56,819 bases of DNA from Clostridiales bacterium (lineage in GTDB: Bacteria; Bacillota; Clostridia; Oscillospirales; Acutalibacteraceae): contig JAAWNT010000014.1 of the NCBI GenBank assembly GCA_022799115.1, positions 1-56,819 on the forward strand. The letters are read 5' to 3'. The notes under the pieces are model-generated. The model saw nothing but the letters and a program-made list of their open reading frames with translations. It was not told the origin of the DNA and searched no databases. Below, one piece after another: positions 8,258-16,880 of the stretch (its first letter is position 1; every line of letters begins with the position of its first letter). Position numbers and translations under genes: made by a program.

Positions 8258-8286
8258 TTGACTTTTGGGGAATGTACCAGTAGACT
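8258..8286 (+). promoter_or_regulatory. Promoter for the M23 hydrolase gene
   Basis: TTGACT (8258-8263), 17-base spacer, TAGACT (8281-8286), leaving an approximately 120-base leader. Confidence 0.5.
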
Positions 8287-8415
8287 AAAACATATAAGGA
8301 AAGATTTGGATTACTTTTACTACGAAATACCGCCGATTTGGATATGTTCAGCAAGCTGTTTTGTTGTCCTCGTCACTGATCAGACCGGACGGCAAGAGGA
8401 AAAGGAGGGCTTTAT

Positions 8416-9801
8416 TTGAGACATAGTCATCGACCAGCCAAACGAATTTTGGCTGGTGTTCTGGCGCTGTCTATCTTTACAGCGACCCAGACAGTTTCCC
8501 CGATCTCGGCGCAAGGGGATGATCTGATTGCCCAGCAGGAGCAATTGGATCAACAGAAAAAGGATTTGGATCAAAAGGAAAAGGAACTGAGCAAACTTCG
8601 CAGTGATTTAGAGAAAAGATTGCTGGAAATCCAGGAAGACAAGGATCGGCAGGTGGAATATCGGGATACCTTAAAACAGCAGATTAACGTCTTGGAACAA
8701 CAGATTCGCAACACGGAAGATCAAATCGATCAATTGGATCGGGAAATCAAAGAAAAGAGCCGACTGATAGAAAATCATCAACAGGAGATAGAAGCGGATT
8801 ATGAGCTGCTGAAGAAAAGACTGCGCGCGATTTATATGTCGGGAGAGGCGTCCGGATTGGACATCCTTTTAGGAGCAACCGACGTCAATGATTTTTTGGA
8901 CAAGTCCATGATCCTGCAGCGAATCTCCCAGCGGGACACCCAGCTGATTGAGAAGTTAAAAAGCTCAGTCGAGAGAATTCAAGGGGAAAAGGACGACGTT
9001 GAACAAAATCGCGAAAAGGTAATGCAGGCAAATAAGCGTCTTCAATCCCAAAAGGAGGAGCTAAACAGCTTACAAAAGGAATGCAACGCCATCATCCGAA
9101 GTCTTCAGGGACAGCAGGACGAAACGCAGCAGCAGCGGTTGGATGCCATCCGGGAGCAGGAGGCGTTCGACGAGGAGCTGGCCAGATGGCACAGAGAGTA
9201 TGTGGCAAATCAGAAGGCGCAGCAGAACGTCTCCAGTTCACAACCAACCAGTTCCGTGCCTTCCAGCAGTTCTTCCAGCTCAATCAGCCCATCGGAGCCC
9301 TCTTCTTCCAGTCCCTCGTCCCAACCGGAGTCCACGTCCCCTCCAGAGCCGGATCCGCCTTCCGTTTCACCACCGGCCCCACCGCCGGATCCGGGACCGG
9401 CTCAGAGCAAATACCTCTGGCCTCTTCCCGGTTTTACCACAATTACCGATTATTTTGGAGATCGTCCCATTTATGGGTACCATAGAGGACTTGATATTGC
9501 GGGAGGCAATGTATTCCGAGCCAAGATTGTCGCCGCGGAAGACGGAGTGGTCATTCGGGCAAACAAAACCGACTCCTGGGGAAGCGGCTGGGGGTATCAT
9601 GTGATGATCGACCATGGCGATGGATACGCCACCCAATATGCCCACTGCGACGAGGTTTTGGTGAATGTAGGCGACCATGTCAAGCGCGGAGACACCATTG
9701 CTTTGGTGGGCAATACCGGCAACTCCTATGGCGCTCATTTGCATTTTGAGGTTTGGAATAACGGAACCCGCATTGATCCATTGCCTTTTCTGCGCGGATA
9801 G
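8416..9801 (+). CDS. Secreted coiled-coil M23 family peptidoglycan endopeptidase (EnvC-like)
   Basis: Cell-wall hydrolase of 461 residues. A signal peptide (basic start RHSHRPAKR, hydrophobic core, SPISA-QG cleavage near residue 32) is followed by a long Gln/Glu/Lys heptad coiled coil (about 36-260), a Ser/Pro-rich linker (about 270-330) and a LytM/M23 domain. Zn ligands are visible: H356 and D360 in HRGLD, and H441/H443 in HLHFE, plus HGDGYATQYAH. All catalytic residues are present, so it should be an active D,D-endopeptidase; EnvC relatives with coiled coils often act in cell separation, but intact ligands suggest direct hydrolysis. The TTG start is supported by AAAGGAGGG at 8401-8409. Own promoter and terminator. 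Confidence 0.92.
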   Translation: MRHSHRPAKRILAGVLALSIFTATQTVSPISAQGDDLIAQQEQLDQQKKDLDQKEKELSKLRSDLEKRLLEIQEDKDRQVEYRDTLKQQINVLEQQIRNTEDQIDQLDREIKEKSRLIENHQQEIEADYELLKKRLRAIYMSGEASGLDILLGATDVNDFLDKSMILQRISQRDTQLIEKLKSSVERIQGEKDDVEQNREKVMQANKRLQSQKEELNSLQKECNAIIRSLQGQQDETQQQRLDAIREQEAFDEELARWHREYVANQKAQQNVSSSQPTSSVPSSSSSSSISPSEPSSSSPSSQPESTSPPEPDPPSVSPPAPPPDPGPAQSKYLWPLPGFTTITDYFGDRPIYGYHRGLDIAGGNVFRAKIVAAEDGVVIRANKTDSWGSGWGYHVMIDHGDGYATQYAHCDEVLVNVGDHVKRGDTIALVGNTGNSYGAHLHFEVWNNGTRIDPLPFLRG

Positions 9802-9871
9802 AACCGAATATGCCGGCGTTTGGCCGCTGCGAAAGAATTTTTACATAGTCAGCGGCTGTGCAGGAAGAAAT

Positions 9872-9911
9872 AAAAAAGCTTTTCACCGGGATCCTGGTGA
9901 AAAGCTTTTTT
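9872..9911 (+). terminator. Intrinsic terminator downstream of the M23 hydrolase
   Basis: 16-base stem (9872-9887 with 9896-9911, AAGCTTTTCACC core) ending in six T residues. Confidence 0.85.
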
Positions 9912-10108
9912 GCGTAAACGATCTATCGGCAATCAACTTATTTATGCTATACTTACAACAAAATCATCGGATTATGGGCGGATAGAAAAATAAAGCAAAA
10001 GCGATCACATTGTGTGAAGTCTGGCGTGCGCCAGATTTCCGCGTATGGCTGGGGAAAAGCCCGGGGAGGCTTTCTTTAGCAGAATCATTGTGAAAAAGGA
10101 GTAAGAGG
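9912..10108. other. Leader region upstream of gatC
   Basis: An extended -10 (TGC then TATACT, 9945-9953) is the best promoter candidate; its -35 is weak. The leader between it and gatC contains a small perfect hairpin at 10020-10035 (TCTGGCG/CGCCAGA). No U-tract or known riboswitch signature. Confidence 0.4.
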
Positions 10109-10384
10109 ATGAAAAGAAAGGAATTCAATCAATTGTGCGAATTGGCCCGATTGTATCTGACGCCCTCTGAAGAGGAGGACATTGCACAAGATATGGAGGA
10201 GATTGTCGCCTTTGCGCAGGAAGTGTGCAAGGCGAATATACCAGATGGGGCGCAACGGGAAAAGGAAGAAAAACCGGCGCCGTTACGGGAAGATGAGAGA
10301 AGGCAATGCGCGGATAGAGAGGAAATTCTTCGCAATACTCCGCAAAGCAAAGACGGATTTTTTATGCTGCCTGGGAAAAGATAA
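10109..10384 (+). CDS. gatC: Glutamyl-tRNA(Gln)/aspartyl-tRNA(Asn) amidotransferase subunit C
   Basis: Small (91 aa) scaffold subunit that wraps around GatA and GatB in the transamidosome, which converts misacylated Glu-tRNA(Gln) or Asp-tRNA(Asn) to the correct form. The N-terminal half (LCELARLYLTPSEEEDIAQD, MEEIVAFAQEV) matches the GatC helical pattern (LA-LA-L-E-E). The C-terminal part, after NIPD, resembles the linker ending in LR-D, although it is more charged than most. Strong AAAAAGGAG upstream. First gene of gatCAB; 56 bases separate it from gatA. Confidence 0.85.
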   Translation: MKRKEFNQLCELARLYLTPSEEEDIAQDMEEIVAFAQEVCKANIPDGAQREKEEKPAPLREDERRQCADREEILRNTPQSKDGFFMLPGKR

Positions 10385-10440
10385 AAGGCGGCGCCCTTTA
10401 CCAAAAGGAAATTCGGCAGAAAACAAAGAGGGATTGTTAT

Positions 10441-11913
10441 ATGGAAAGCAGAATCAAAGCCATACATCAGTGGTATTATGAGAGGAAACTCTCCTGCGAG
10501 GAACTCACCCGGTGCTATTTACAGAGAATCCAACGGGAGCAGCCGCGCCTGAACGCCTATATCACCTGCACCCAGGAACATGCGTTGCGCCAAGCCAGAA
10601 CGGTGGACGGCAAACTAAGCCGCAAGGAACGGCTGATGCCTTTGGAGGGAATCCCCATGACGCTTAAGGACAATATTTCCACAAGGGGAATCCGTACCAC
10701 CTGCGCCTCCAAAATGCTTCATGAATACGTTCCGATTTACGATGCGTTTGTTTGGCAGAGATTAAATCATCAAAATGCGGTGCTGCTGGGCAAGACGAAT
10801 TTGGATGAATTTGCAATGGGCTCTTCCGGAGAAACCTCCTATTTTGGACCTGCCCGCAATCCGGTGAGAGTGGATCGGGCGCCGGGAGGAAGCTCCAGCG
10901 GAACAGCCGCCGCTGTGGGAGGAAATTTGGCGGTCTACGGGTTGGGCTCAGATACGGGAGGCTCTATCCGCCAGCCGGCGGCGTTTTGCGGAGTGGTGGG
11001 AGTAAAGCCCACTTATGGGGCGGTATCACGCCGGGGACTGATCGCCCATGCCTCGGGTTTAGATCAGATTGGGCCGATTGCCGCTACCGTTACCGACGCG
11101 GCGTTGGTGATGGACGCCATTTCCTGTTGGGATAAAGAAGACGCAACCAGTCTGCCTGACCAACGGATTTCATGTTTAAAGGATTTGGAAAGCGGTATCA
11201 AAGGCCTTCGGTTTGGTGTGGTGTGGGAATATCATCATGGAATCACCATGGAAGTCGCAGACGCCTTGGAACAGGCTGCTGAAGCCTTGGAGAAATTAGG
11301 AGCGGTTCGGGTGGAATTAAAACTGCCGGCGCTACAATGCGCGCTGCCGGTTTATTATGTGTTGGCCTGCGCCCAAGCCGCTTCCAATCTTGGGCGCTAC
11401 GACGGCGTGCGGTTTGGGCGCAGGACGGATCGCTACGACGGCATCGACGATTTAATCCGAAGGAGCCGGGGAGAAGGATTCGGAAAGGAAGTAAAGCATC
11501 GGATTTTACTGGGCACTTATGTGTTGAGCGAAGGGTATTACGACGCATATTATCAGAAAGCCCAAACGCTTCGGGAGGAAATCAAGGGCGCGTTTTACCA
11601 GGCGTTTTCTCATTGCGACTTCCTGCTGTCGCCCACGGCGGCCGGTACCGCTTATAGGATTGGGGAGAAAGAAAAATGTGTGGATCATTATCAAACCGAT
11701 ATCTGTACTGTTCCTGCCAATTTAGCGGGTCTGCCCGCGCTTTCGGCGCCCTGTGGATTTGATGGGGAAGGACTTCCCATCGGAATGCAGTTGACAGGGC
11801 CGAAAATGAGCGAGCCTTTGCTGCTCCGAGTGGCCCGCAGTTTTGAACGCGAGACCGAAGGAAGCTATCAGGTGGGAAAAAATTGGGAGGATCAGGTATG
11901 GAATATGAACTAA
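10441..11913 (+). CDS. gatA: Glutamyl-tRNA(Gln)/aspartyl-tRNA(Asn) amidotransferase subunit A
   Basis: Glutaminase subunit of the transamidosome; amidase-signature enzyme that hydrolyses glutamine and passes ammonia to GatB. The 490-aa length is typical. The Ser-cisSer-Lys triad is visible: Lys76 in TLKDNIS, Ser151 in PGGSSSGT and nucleophile Ser175 in GSDTGGSIRQPA, with the expected spacing (75 and 24). The C-terminus has PANLAGLPALSAPCGF, the family's substrate-pocket motif. Overlaps gatB by 16 bases, indicating translational coupling. The presence of gatCAB implies indirect Gln- and/or Asn-tRNA synthesis. Confidence 0.97.
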   Translation: MESRIKAIHQWYYERKLSCEELTRCYLQRIQREQPRLNAYITCTQEHALRQARTVDGKLSRKERLMPLEGIPMTLKDNISTRGIRTTCASKMLHEYVPIYDAFVWQRLNHQNAVLLGKTNLDEFAMGSSGETSYFGPARNPVRVDRAPGGSSSGTAAAVGGNLAVYGLGSDTGGSIRQPAAFCGVVGVKPTYGAVSRRGLIAHASGLDQIGPIAATVTDAALVMDAISCWDKEDATSLPDQRISCLKDLESGIKGLRFGVVWEYHHGITMEVADALEQAAEALEKLGAVRVELKLPALQCALPVYYVLACAQAASNLGRYDGVRFGRRTDRYDGIDDLIRRSRGEGFGKEVKHRILLGTYVLSEGYYDAYYQKAQTLREEIKGAFYQAFSHCDFLLSPTAAGTAYRIGEKEKCVDHYQTDICTVPANLAGLPALSAPCGFDGEGLPIGMQLTGPKMSEPLLLRVARSFERETEGSYQVGKNWEDQVWNMN

Positions 11914-13316
11914 TCCTTGGTTTGGAAACTCATGTTGAGCTTAGCACCCATACGAAAATATTCTGCGGATGTCCAGTGCGGTTTGGACGGGAACCCAATA
12001 CGGATTGCTGTCCGGTTTGCGTTGGGATGCCCGGAACCCTCCCGATGCTCAATCGGGAGGCTGTGCATGACGCGGCCTTGGCGGGAATGGCGTTACAATG
12101 TAGGATCAATCCGGTTTCCAGAATGTCCCGCAAGCATTATTTTTATCCCGATTTGGCAAAAGCTTATCAGATCACCCAGCAGGAAATTCCCTTATGTGAG
12201 CATGGAGCGCTGCAACTGTCCGATGGACATAACATACGCATTCGAAGAATTCATATGGAAGAGGACGCCGGAAAACTGATACATACTGGTTCCGAAATTT
12301 TGGTGGACTATAATCGGGCGGGAGTTCCGCTGATAGAAATTGTGACTGAGCCGGATTTTCGCACACCCAGGCAGGCGGTGGATTATTTGGAACAGCTGCA
12401 GGCAATTATGCGTTATTTAGGAATCTCCGACTGCAAAATGCAGGAGGGCTCCCTGCGGGTGGACGTGAACGTATCGGTGCGCCCAAAGGGGTGGAAATCA
12501 TTGGGGGTGCGGACCGAAATCAAAAATATGAACTCCATGGCCTTTCTGGTCAAGGCGGTGGAGTTTGAGTATCAAAGACAAACGGCTCTTCTCAATCAGG
12601 GAGGAGTGGTAAACAGGGAGACGCGGCGCTATGATCAGCGCAAAGGAGAGACGCTCCCCATGCGTCAAAAAGAGGCGGACAACGACTATCGTTATTTTGA
12701 AGAACCGGACATCCCTCATATAGCGATTACCCAGGAGGAGCTGGACGCTTGGCGGAGGGAGCTGCCGGAGTTGCCCGCCCAAAAACGAAGAAGATATCAA
12801 ATCGATTGGGGGATATCCCCGCAGGACGCATATTCCCTGACCAAATATCCAGCAGTGGCCGCCTATTTTGAGAAGGTCTGCCAAGCCTCAGGCCTGCCCA
12901 ATCGGGCTGCGAAATGGATGTTATCGGAAATCTTCGCTTTTTTGCCTGATGAAGATGCAAAACAGAACTTTGCGCTGGCGGTGACTCCCCAGAAGTTTGG
13001 ATCGTTATTATTGTTAGAAGAACAGGGCGAGCTGACCCATGCAATGGCAAAAGATGTGATGGCTGATTTGCTGGCCGGAACGTCCTTTAATCAGGCGCTT
13101 TTGGGGAGAAGAGGAAATATCGTCACGGAAGATGACCTGGAAACCCTTTGCAGTCAGGCCCTTGAGGAATTTCCGGGAGCGGTTCAGGACTATTTAAAGG
13201 GAAAAAAGCAGGCGGCCAAGGTGCTGGTGGGCGCGGTGATGAGGGCTTCCGGCGGTCGGGCTGATCCCAGGCAGGCGCAACAGCGCATTGCTCAGCGGCT
13301 TCAAGAGCTAGAATGA
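11898..13316 (+). CDS. gatB: Glutamyl-tRNA(Gln)/aspartyl-tRNA(Asn) amidotransferase subunit B
   Basis: tRNA-binding kinase/amidotransferase subunit: phosphorylates the misacylated Glu or Asp and amidates it with ammonia from GatA. 472 residues. N-terminal GLETHVEL motif, a Zn-binding set (FCGCP and DCCPVCVGMPG), KHYFYPDLAKAYQITQ, VDYNRAGVPLIEIVTEPD, and EIKNMNSM. The C-terminal helical/YqeY-like tRNA-binding tail runs from about residue 300 to the end. The ATG at 11898 (MEYELILGLETH) has GGGAGG upstream; it lies inside the 3' end of gatA. Confidence 0.97.
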   Translation: MEYELILGLETHVELSTHTKIFCGCPVRFGREPNTDCCPVCVGMPGTLPMLNREAVHDAALAGMALQCRINPVSRMSRKHYFYPDLAKAYQITQQEIPLCEHGALQLSDGHNIRIRRIHMEEDAGKLIHTGSEILVDYNRAGVPLIEIVTEPDFRTPRQAVDYLEQLQAIMRYLGISDCKMQEGSLRVDVNVSVRPKGWKSLGVRTEIKNMNSMAFLVKAVEFEYQRQTALLNQGGVVNRETRRYDQRKGETLPMRQKEADNDYRYFEEPDIPHIAITQEELDAWRRELPELPAQKRRRYQIDWGISPQDAYSLTKYPAVAAYFEKVCQASGLPNRAAKWMLSEIFAFLPDEDAKQNFALAVTPQKFGSLLLLEEQGELTHAMAKDVMADLLAGTSFNQALLGRRGNIVTEDDLETLCSQALEEFPGAVQDYLKGKKQAAKVLVGAVMRASGGRADPRQAQQRIAQRLQELE

Positions 13317-13378
13317 ACGTTGATTGGATTACTTTCGTTGAATGGACGCTTATCTTTTCATAGAAAGGGAGGATAATC

Positions 13379-14260
13379 ATGAAACGAATGAGAGCGATCT
13401 TTTTATGTATCGCGTTATTGGCGCTTTTTTCCGCCTGCCAGAAGCGGCAGGACGTCAAGGTTTGGGCGGATTGGGACCGCAGAGAGAATTGGGAGGAAAA
13501 GGGCTATTATACGTTTTGCGGTTTGGAATGGGGAATGAGTGAAGATGAGATTGTCCGTTCCCTCGGGTTAAAAGAAGGGGATTATACAAGGAGCCAATCA
13601 AGCGGCGATACGAATGATTCAATCTATTTGCAGATAGAAAAAGAAGAACCGATTTTTGGAGTGACGGCGCGTGTAGCGAATCTGATGCTGGAAAATATGT
13701 CCCAATACAATGGAAAAGAGGGATCTTACGGTCTGGTACAAGTGAGGATTATATACACGTGTGTGACGGAGGAAGAGAGCTTCCTGGTTCGCCGGGGTAT
13801 GCATGAAATTTATGGCTTGCCGGATCCCTATCGAGTGGAGCTGGATAATTCTTATGGATATGATTCCGACAGTCGCGCCAGAACGATTACCCCTTACAGA
13901 AAAGTGGAGATTCCAAAGGGCAGCAAGTCGGAATATTGGAACGGCACGTCTGTCTATGAATCGATGGGCTATGAGATCCGTGAGCGCTATCTGGAAATCT
14001 TTAGGGATGCCAGGGAAAAGCTGAAAAACAAATGGAATGAACAAACCAAACAGGATCTCCTGGACAATTTAGAGATTTGTCCCGCTTCACAGATTATTTA
14101 TGCAAGTCCTTCTGGGGAATTTATCAACAGTTATGCGGACCAGATGGAGTCCGCCATAAATACTATGGAGTTGCCTATCCTGAGCGTTGATTTTTACGGC
14201 CACTATATCGCTTATGGAAAGGCCGTTGAGGAGAGCTTGAAAAGCAAGGAAAGGGATTAA
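13379..14260 (+). CDS. Lipoprotein of unknown function, 293 aa
   Basis: Type II signal peptide with lipobox LFSAC (Cys20), so predicted to be anchored to the outer face of the membrane. After the lipid anchor come a Trp-rich stretch (VWADWDRRENWEE) and a mixed alpha/beta region with no motif I recognise. 'FCGLEWGMSEDEIVRSLGL' resembles the short helix-turn found at the start of some small extracellular sensor or chaperone folds, but I cannot assign a family. Good AAAGGGAGG before the ATG. It follows gatB by 62 bases and precedes another lipoprotein and a two-component pair; a link with the latter is possible, but a terminator at 14525-14570 separates them. Confidence 0.8.
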   Translation: MKRMRAIFLCIALLALFSACQKRQDVKVWADWDRRENWEEKGYYTFCGLEWGMSEDEIVRSLGLKEGDYTRSQSSGDTNDSIYLQIEKEEPIFGVTARVANLMLENMSQYNGKEGSYGLVQVRIIYTCVTEEESFLVRRGMHEIYGLPDPYRVELDNSYGYDSDSRARTITPYRKVEIPKGSKSEYWNGTSVYESMGYEIRERYLEIFRDAREKLKNKWNEQTKQDLLDNLEICPASQIIYASPSGEFINSYADQMESAINTMELPILSVDFYGHYIAYGKAVEESLKSKERD

Positions 14261-14715
14261 GGGGATTTTAGCCATGAGGCGATTCCTCCTTGCGCTAGGG
14301 TTAAAAGCGGATGGAGTGTATCAATGGACCGGAAGAGCTGCCGGGATCCGCTCTGCTTTTTAGGATGGATCGAAGCGTAGCGGAGGATGGTTTTCGGAAG
14401 CTGGGAATTGCCTGCGCCGCAAAGGCTGCGGAAGATGGTTTTGCCAGAGAGTTGAAAGAGTCGTGGGATCTAATATTCCGGATGTTCGCTTTTTGGAGGG
14501 AACCATTCATGAAGTGAAGAAGCCAAAAGGGGTTGATGACTGCGGGGCGGTTGTCAACCCCTTTCCTTTTGCCTTTTGGTTGCAGTGATTCAGACAATCG
14601 GTGAAACAGGATTTCACAGGATAACAGAATTGATACTGTTCTTTTTTCATGGATGATGGTATAATAATTAAAAATATTGTCTGGGATACCCAAGAATAGG
14701 AGGAAAAGGAAGGAT
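14261..14715. other. Intergenic region between two lipoprotein genes
   Basis: Contains the terminator at 14525-14570 and a perfect TATAAT at 14660-14665 (weak -35), about 50 bases before the next start. A 68-codon frame at 14311 has no ribosome binding site and is not called. Confidence 0.5.
14525..14570 (+). terminator. Intrinsic terminator after the 293-aa lipoprotein
   Basis: Stem AAGGGGTTGA (14527-14536) with TCAACCCCTT (14554-14563), extended by further inner pairs, then TTCCTTTT. Confidence 0.65.
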
Positions 14716-16080
14716 ATGCAGGGGAAGAAAACGCTGATCGCGGTTGCTATGGCATGCTTGATGATTCTGTTATCCGGCTGCCAGTTTACCGGCTTTGATA
14801 CGCTTAACCTGATGAAGCCTCCCAAAGCCACCGGAGACGAAGCAAATATCCAGCAGGTGCTGGAGGAGGAGGGCGGCCCGGACATCACTTTGAAGTATCC
14901 CCAGCGCGGCTCTTATCGTTCCGCGGTGGTGATGTATGATATCACTGGGAACGGCAAAAAGGAAGCCGTTGCTTTTTATGCATCGAATAAAGGAAAGGAT
15001 ACCTCGGTGCATATGATGGTTATCGGATCCAAAGACGACCAGTGGACCAGTTGGGGCAATCTTCCTGGCGCTGGTCCGGGGGTGGATCTCATCTGTTTTG
15101 GCGATATGGACGGGGATGGGATAAAAGAGATTATCGTTGGCTGGACCAATTCTTATAATAATGCCAGCAACGCCCTCTCTATTTACCGATATGACAACGG
15201 GGAGATCGTACCCGTTGATGTGGACTACAACTATTCTTCCATTGCAATCTCTGATTTTGATAAGAATATGGAAGATGAGATTTTTATCACCACATTGAAT
15301 AACGCCGCGGAGGACATCGTGGCGGACGCCAAGCTGTTGAAGATGGACGCGAAAACGCATCAAATTAATAACGTAAGCCGGGTAGAGCTGGATCCCACTG
15401 TGGTGCGCTATGAATCGGTAATCGTGGGGAATATCTCCACCAACGTGGTGGGGGTTGTGATTGACGGCTATAAGTCGGACAATTGGATGCAGACAGAGAT
15501 CGTATACTGGGACGATAAAAAGGGCGGGATGGTTGCCCCCCTATCCAATAGCAATGGGATGTCCAACGAGACGATCAGGCCCACTGCAACAGTGAGCAGC
15601 GATATCGACGGCAACGGCATCATAGAAATTCCGATTGTTAGCCAGATGCCAGGCGAAACCAGCAAGGAGGATGGAACGGGACCCTGCTACATCACCCAAT
15701 GGAACTGGTATGATGTAACTAAGGGAACTTGGGGCTTTGTATACAACATGGTTGCGAATTTCTCGGATGGATATGGGTTCCAAATTCCCAATGAATGGGA
15801 GGGAAGGGTGACCGCCCGGATTGAAACCGAAACAAAAACCTTAACTTTTTACGAATGGGTAAAAAATCAGGAAGGGATTGGGGCGCAAGGCGTCGCTATT
15901 TTAAAAATTCAGGTCTTTTCCGATTCCGAATGGCAGGATAGCAAAAAAACAGAAGACTTTTCGGTGCTGAGAAAACAAAATGGACGGGTTTATGCGGTTT
16001 CTTTTCCCAGTACGGATAGTAAGTTTGCATTGAATTATCAACAGGTACAAAATTACTTTAAGCTTGTCTCGAATGCATAA
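14716..16080 (+). CDS. Lipoprotein with calcium-loop (FG-GAP/VCBS-like) repeats, 454 aa
   Basis: Lipobox LLSGC (Cys22) after a short basic start predicts an exported, membrane-anchored protein. At least four acidic loops of the D-x-D/T-x-N/D-G-x-x-E type recur: DITGNGKKE (75-83), DMDGDGIKE (130-138), DFDKNMEDE (180-188) and DIDGNGIIE (296-304), each followed by a hydrophobic beta strand. This is the pattern of VCBS/FG-GAP or dockerin-like calcium-binding propeller blades. The start at 14716 has AGGAGGAAAAGGAAGG ahead. Only 12 bases separate it from the response regulator, and the kinase follows, so it is probably co-transcribed and may feed an extracellular signal to that kinase. Function otherwise unknown. 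Confidence 0.82.
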   Translation: MQGKKTLIAVAMACLMILLSGCQFTGFDTLNLMKPPKATGDEANIQQVLEEEGGPDITLKYPQRGSYRSAVVMYDITGNGKKEAVAFYASNKGKDTSVHMMVIGSKDDQWTSWGNLPGAGPGVDLICFGDMDGDGIKEIIVGWTNSYNNASNALSIYRYDNGEIVPVDVDYNYSSIAISDFDKNMEDEIFITTLNNAAEDIVADAKLLKMDAKTHQINNVSRVELDPTVVRYESVIVGNISTNVVGVVIDGYKSDNWMQTEIVYWDDKKGGMVAPLSNSNGMSNETIRPTATVSSDIDGNGIIEIPIVSQMPGETSKEDGTGPCYITQWNWYDVTKGTWGFVYNMVANFSDGYGFQIPNEWEGRVTARIETETKTLTFYEWVKNQEGIGAQGVAILKIQVFSDSEWQDSKKTEDFSVLRKQNGRVYAVSFPSTDSKFALNYQQVQNYFKLVSNA

Positions 16081-16092
16081 GGAGGAGTTTGT

Positions 16093-16794
16093 TTGAAACG
16101 TATTTTAGTGGCGGAGGACGAGGACGCAATTCGCGAATTTGTGGTGATTAATCTGCAGAGGGCGGGCTATGAGGTGGTGGAGGCCAACTGTGGAGAGGCT
16201 GCCCTGCAAAAGTATGAGGAAGAAAACCGGAATTTTGACCTGGCGATTTTGGACATAATGATGCCTGGCATCGACGGGTTCGCCGTTTGTAGAGAGCTGC
16301 GCCAAAAAAGTGGGAACATCGGCATCATCATGCTTACCGCGCGCACCCAGGAGATGGATAAGGTAAGTGGATTGATGCTGGGAGCGGACGACTATGTTAC
16401 CAAACCCTTTAGCCCTTCGGAGCTTGTGGCCAGGGTGGATGCCCTATATCGCCGGGTAGCCTTAGCGGAAGTGCGTGCGGAGAATAATTTCCAGGAGGAG
16501 ATACGCTCTGGAGAATTTGTGCTTAACCTGCGTAACCGTACCCTGCAAAAGAAGGGAAAGATGATTGATCTGACCCAAGTGGAATTCCAGATCATGGAAT
16601 ACTTTTTCAGCAACCCTGGGGCGGCTTTGGACCGCACCGATATTTTGAATCATGTGTGGGGAGAAGCTTATTTCGGAGAGGAAAAAATTGTGGATGTGAA
16701 TATCCGCCGGCTGCGCATGAAAATTGAAGATGAACCCTCCAATCCAAAGCATATTGTTACGGTGTGGGGATTGGGTTATAAATGGGAGGCATAA
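16093..16794 (+). CDS. OmpR/PhoB-family response regulator
   Basis: DNA-binding response regulator of 233 residues. The receiver domain (1-120) has the acidic pocket (AEDED), phospho-acceptor Asp54 in LAILDIMMPG, Thr in IMLTAR and Lys in YVTKPFSPSEL. The C-terminal winged helix (about 135-230) shows LTQVEFQIMEYF, HVWGE, VDVNIRRLRMKIED and VTVWGLGYKWE. TTG start with AAGGAGGA at good spacing. Partner of the histidine kinase that follows after 86 bases; upstream lipoprotein likely in the same transcript. Target genes not shown; autoregulation is typical. Confidence 0.93.
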   Translation: MKRILVAEDEDAIREFVVINLQRAGYEVVEANCGEAALQKYEEENRNFDLAILDIMMPGIDGFAVCRELRQKSGNIGIIMLTARTQEMDKVSGLMLGADDYVTKPFSPSELVARVDALYRRVALAEVRAENNFQEEIRSGEFVLNLRNRTLQKKGKMIDLTQVEFQIMEYFFSNPGAALDRTDILNHVWGEAYFGEEKIVDVNIRRLRMKIEDEPSNPKHIVTVWGLGYKWEA

Positions 16795-16880
16795 GCGCTT
16801 ATAAAGAACCGTTTCTGTAAGACGCAAAGGATTGCCCACATCAGCAAGGAGAAAAAAGAGCACCGAGAGAGGATGGAAAC

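Noticed and set aside
14311-14517. 68-codon frame between the two lipoprotein genes
   Set aside because: No ribosome binding site, no recognisable fold, and it runs up to the terminator; kept as intergenic.
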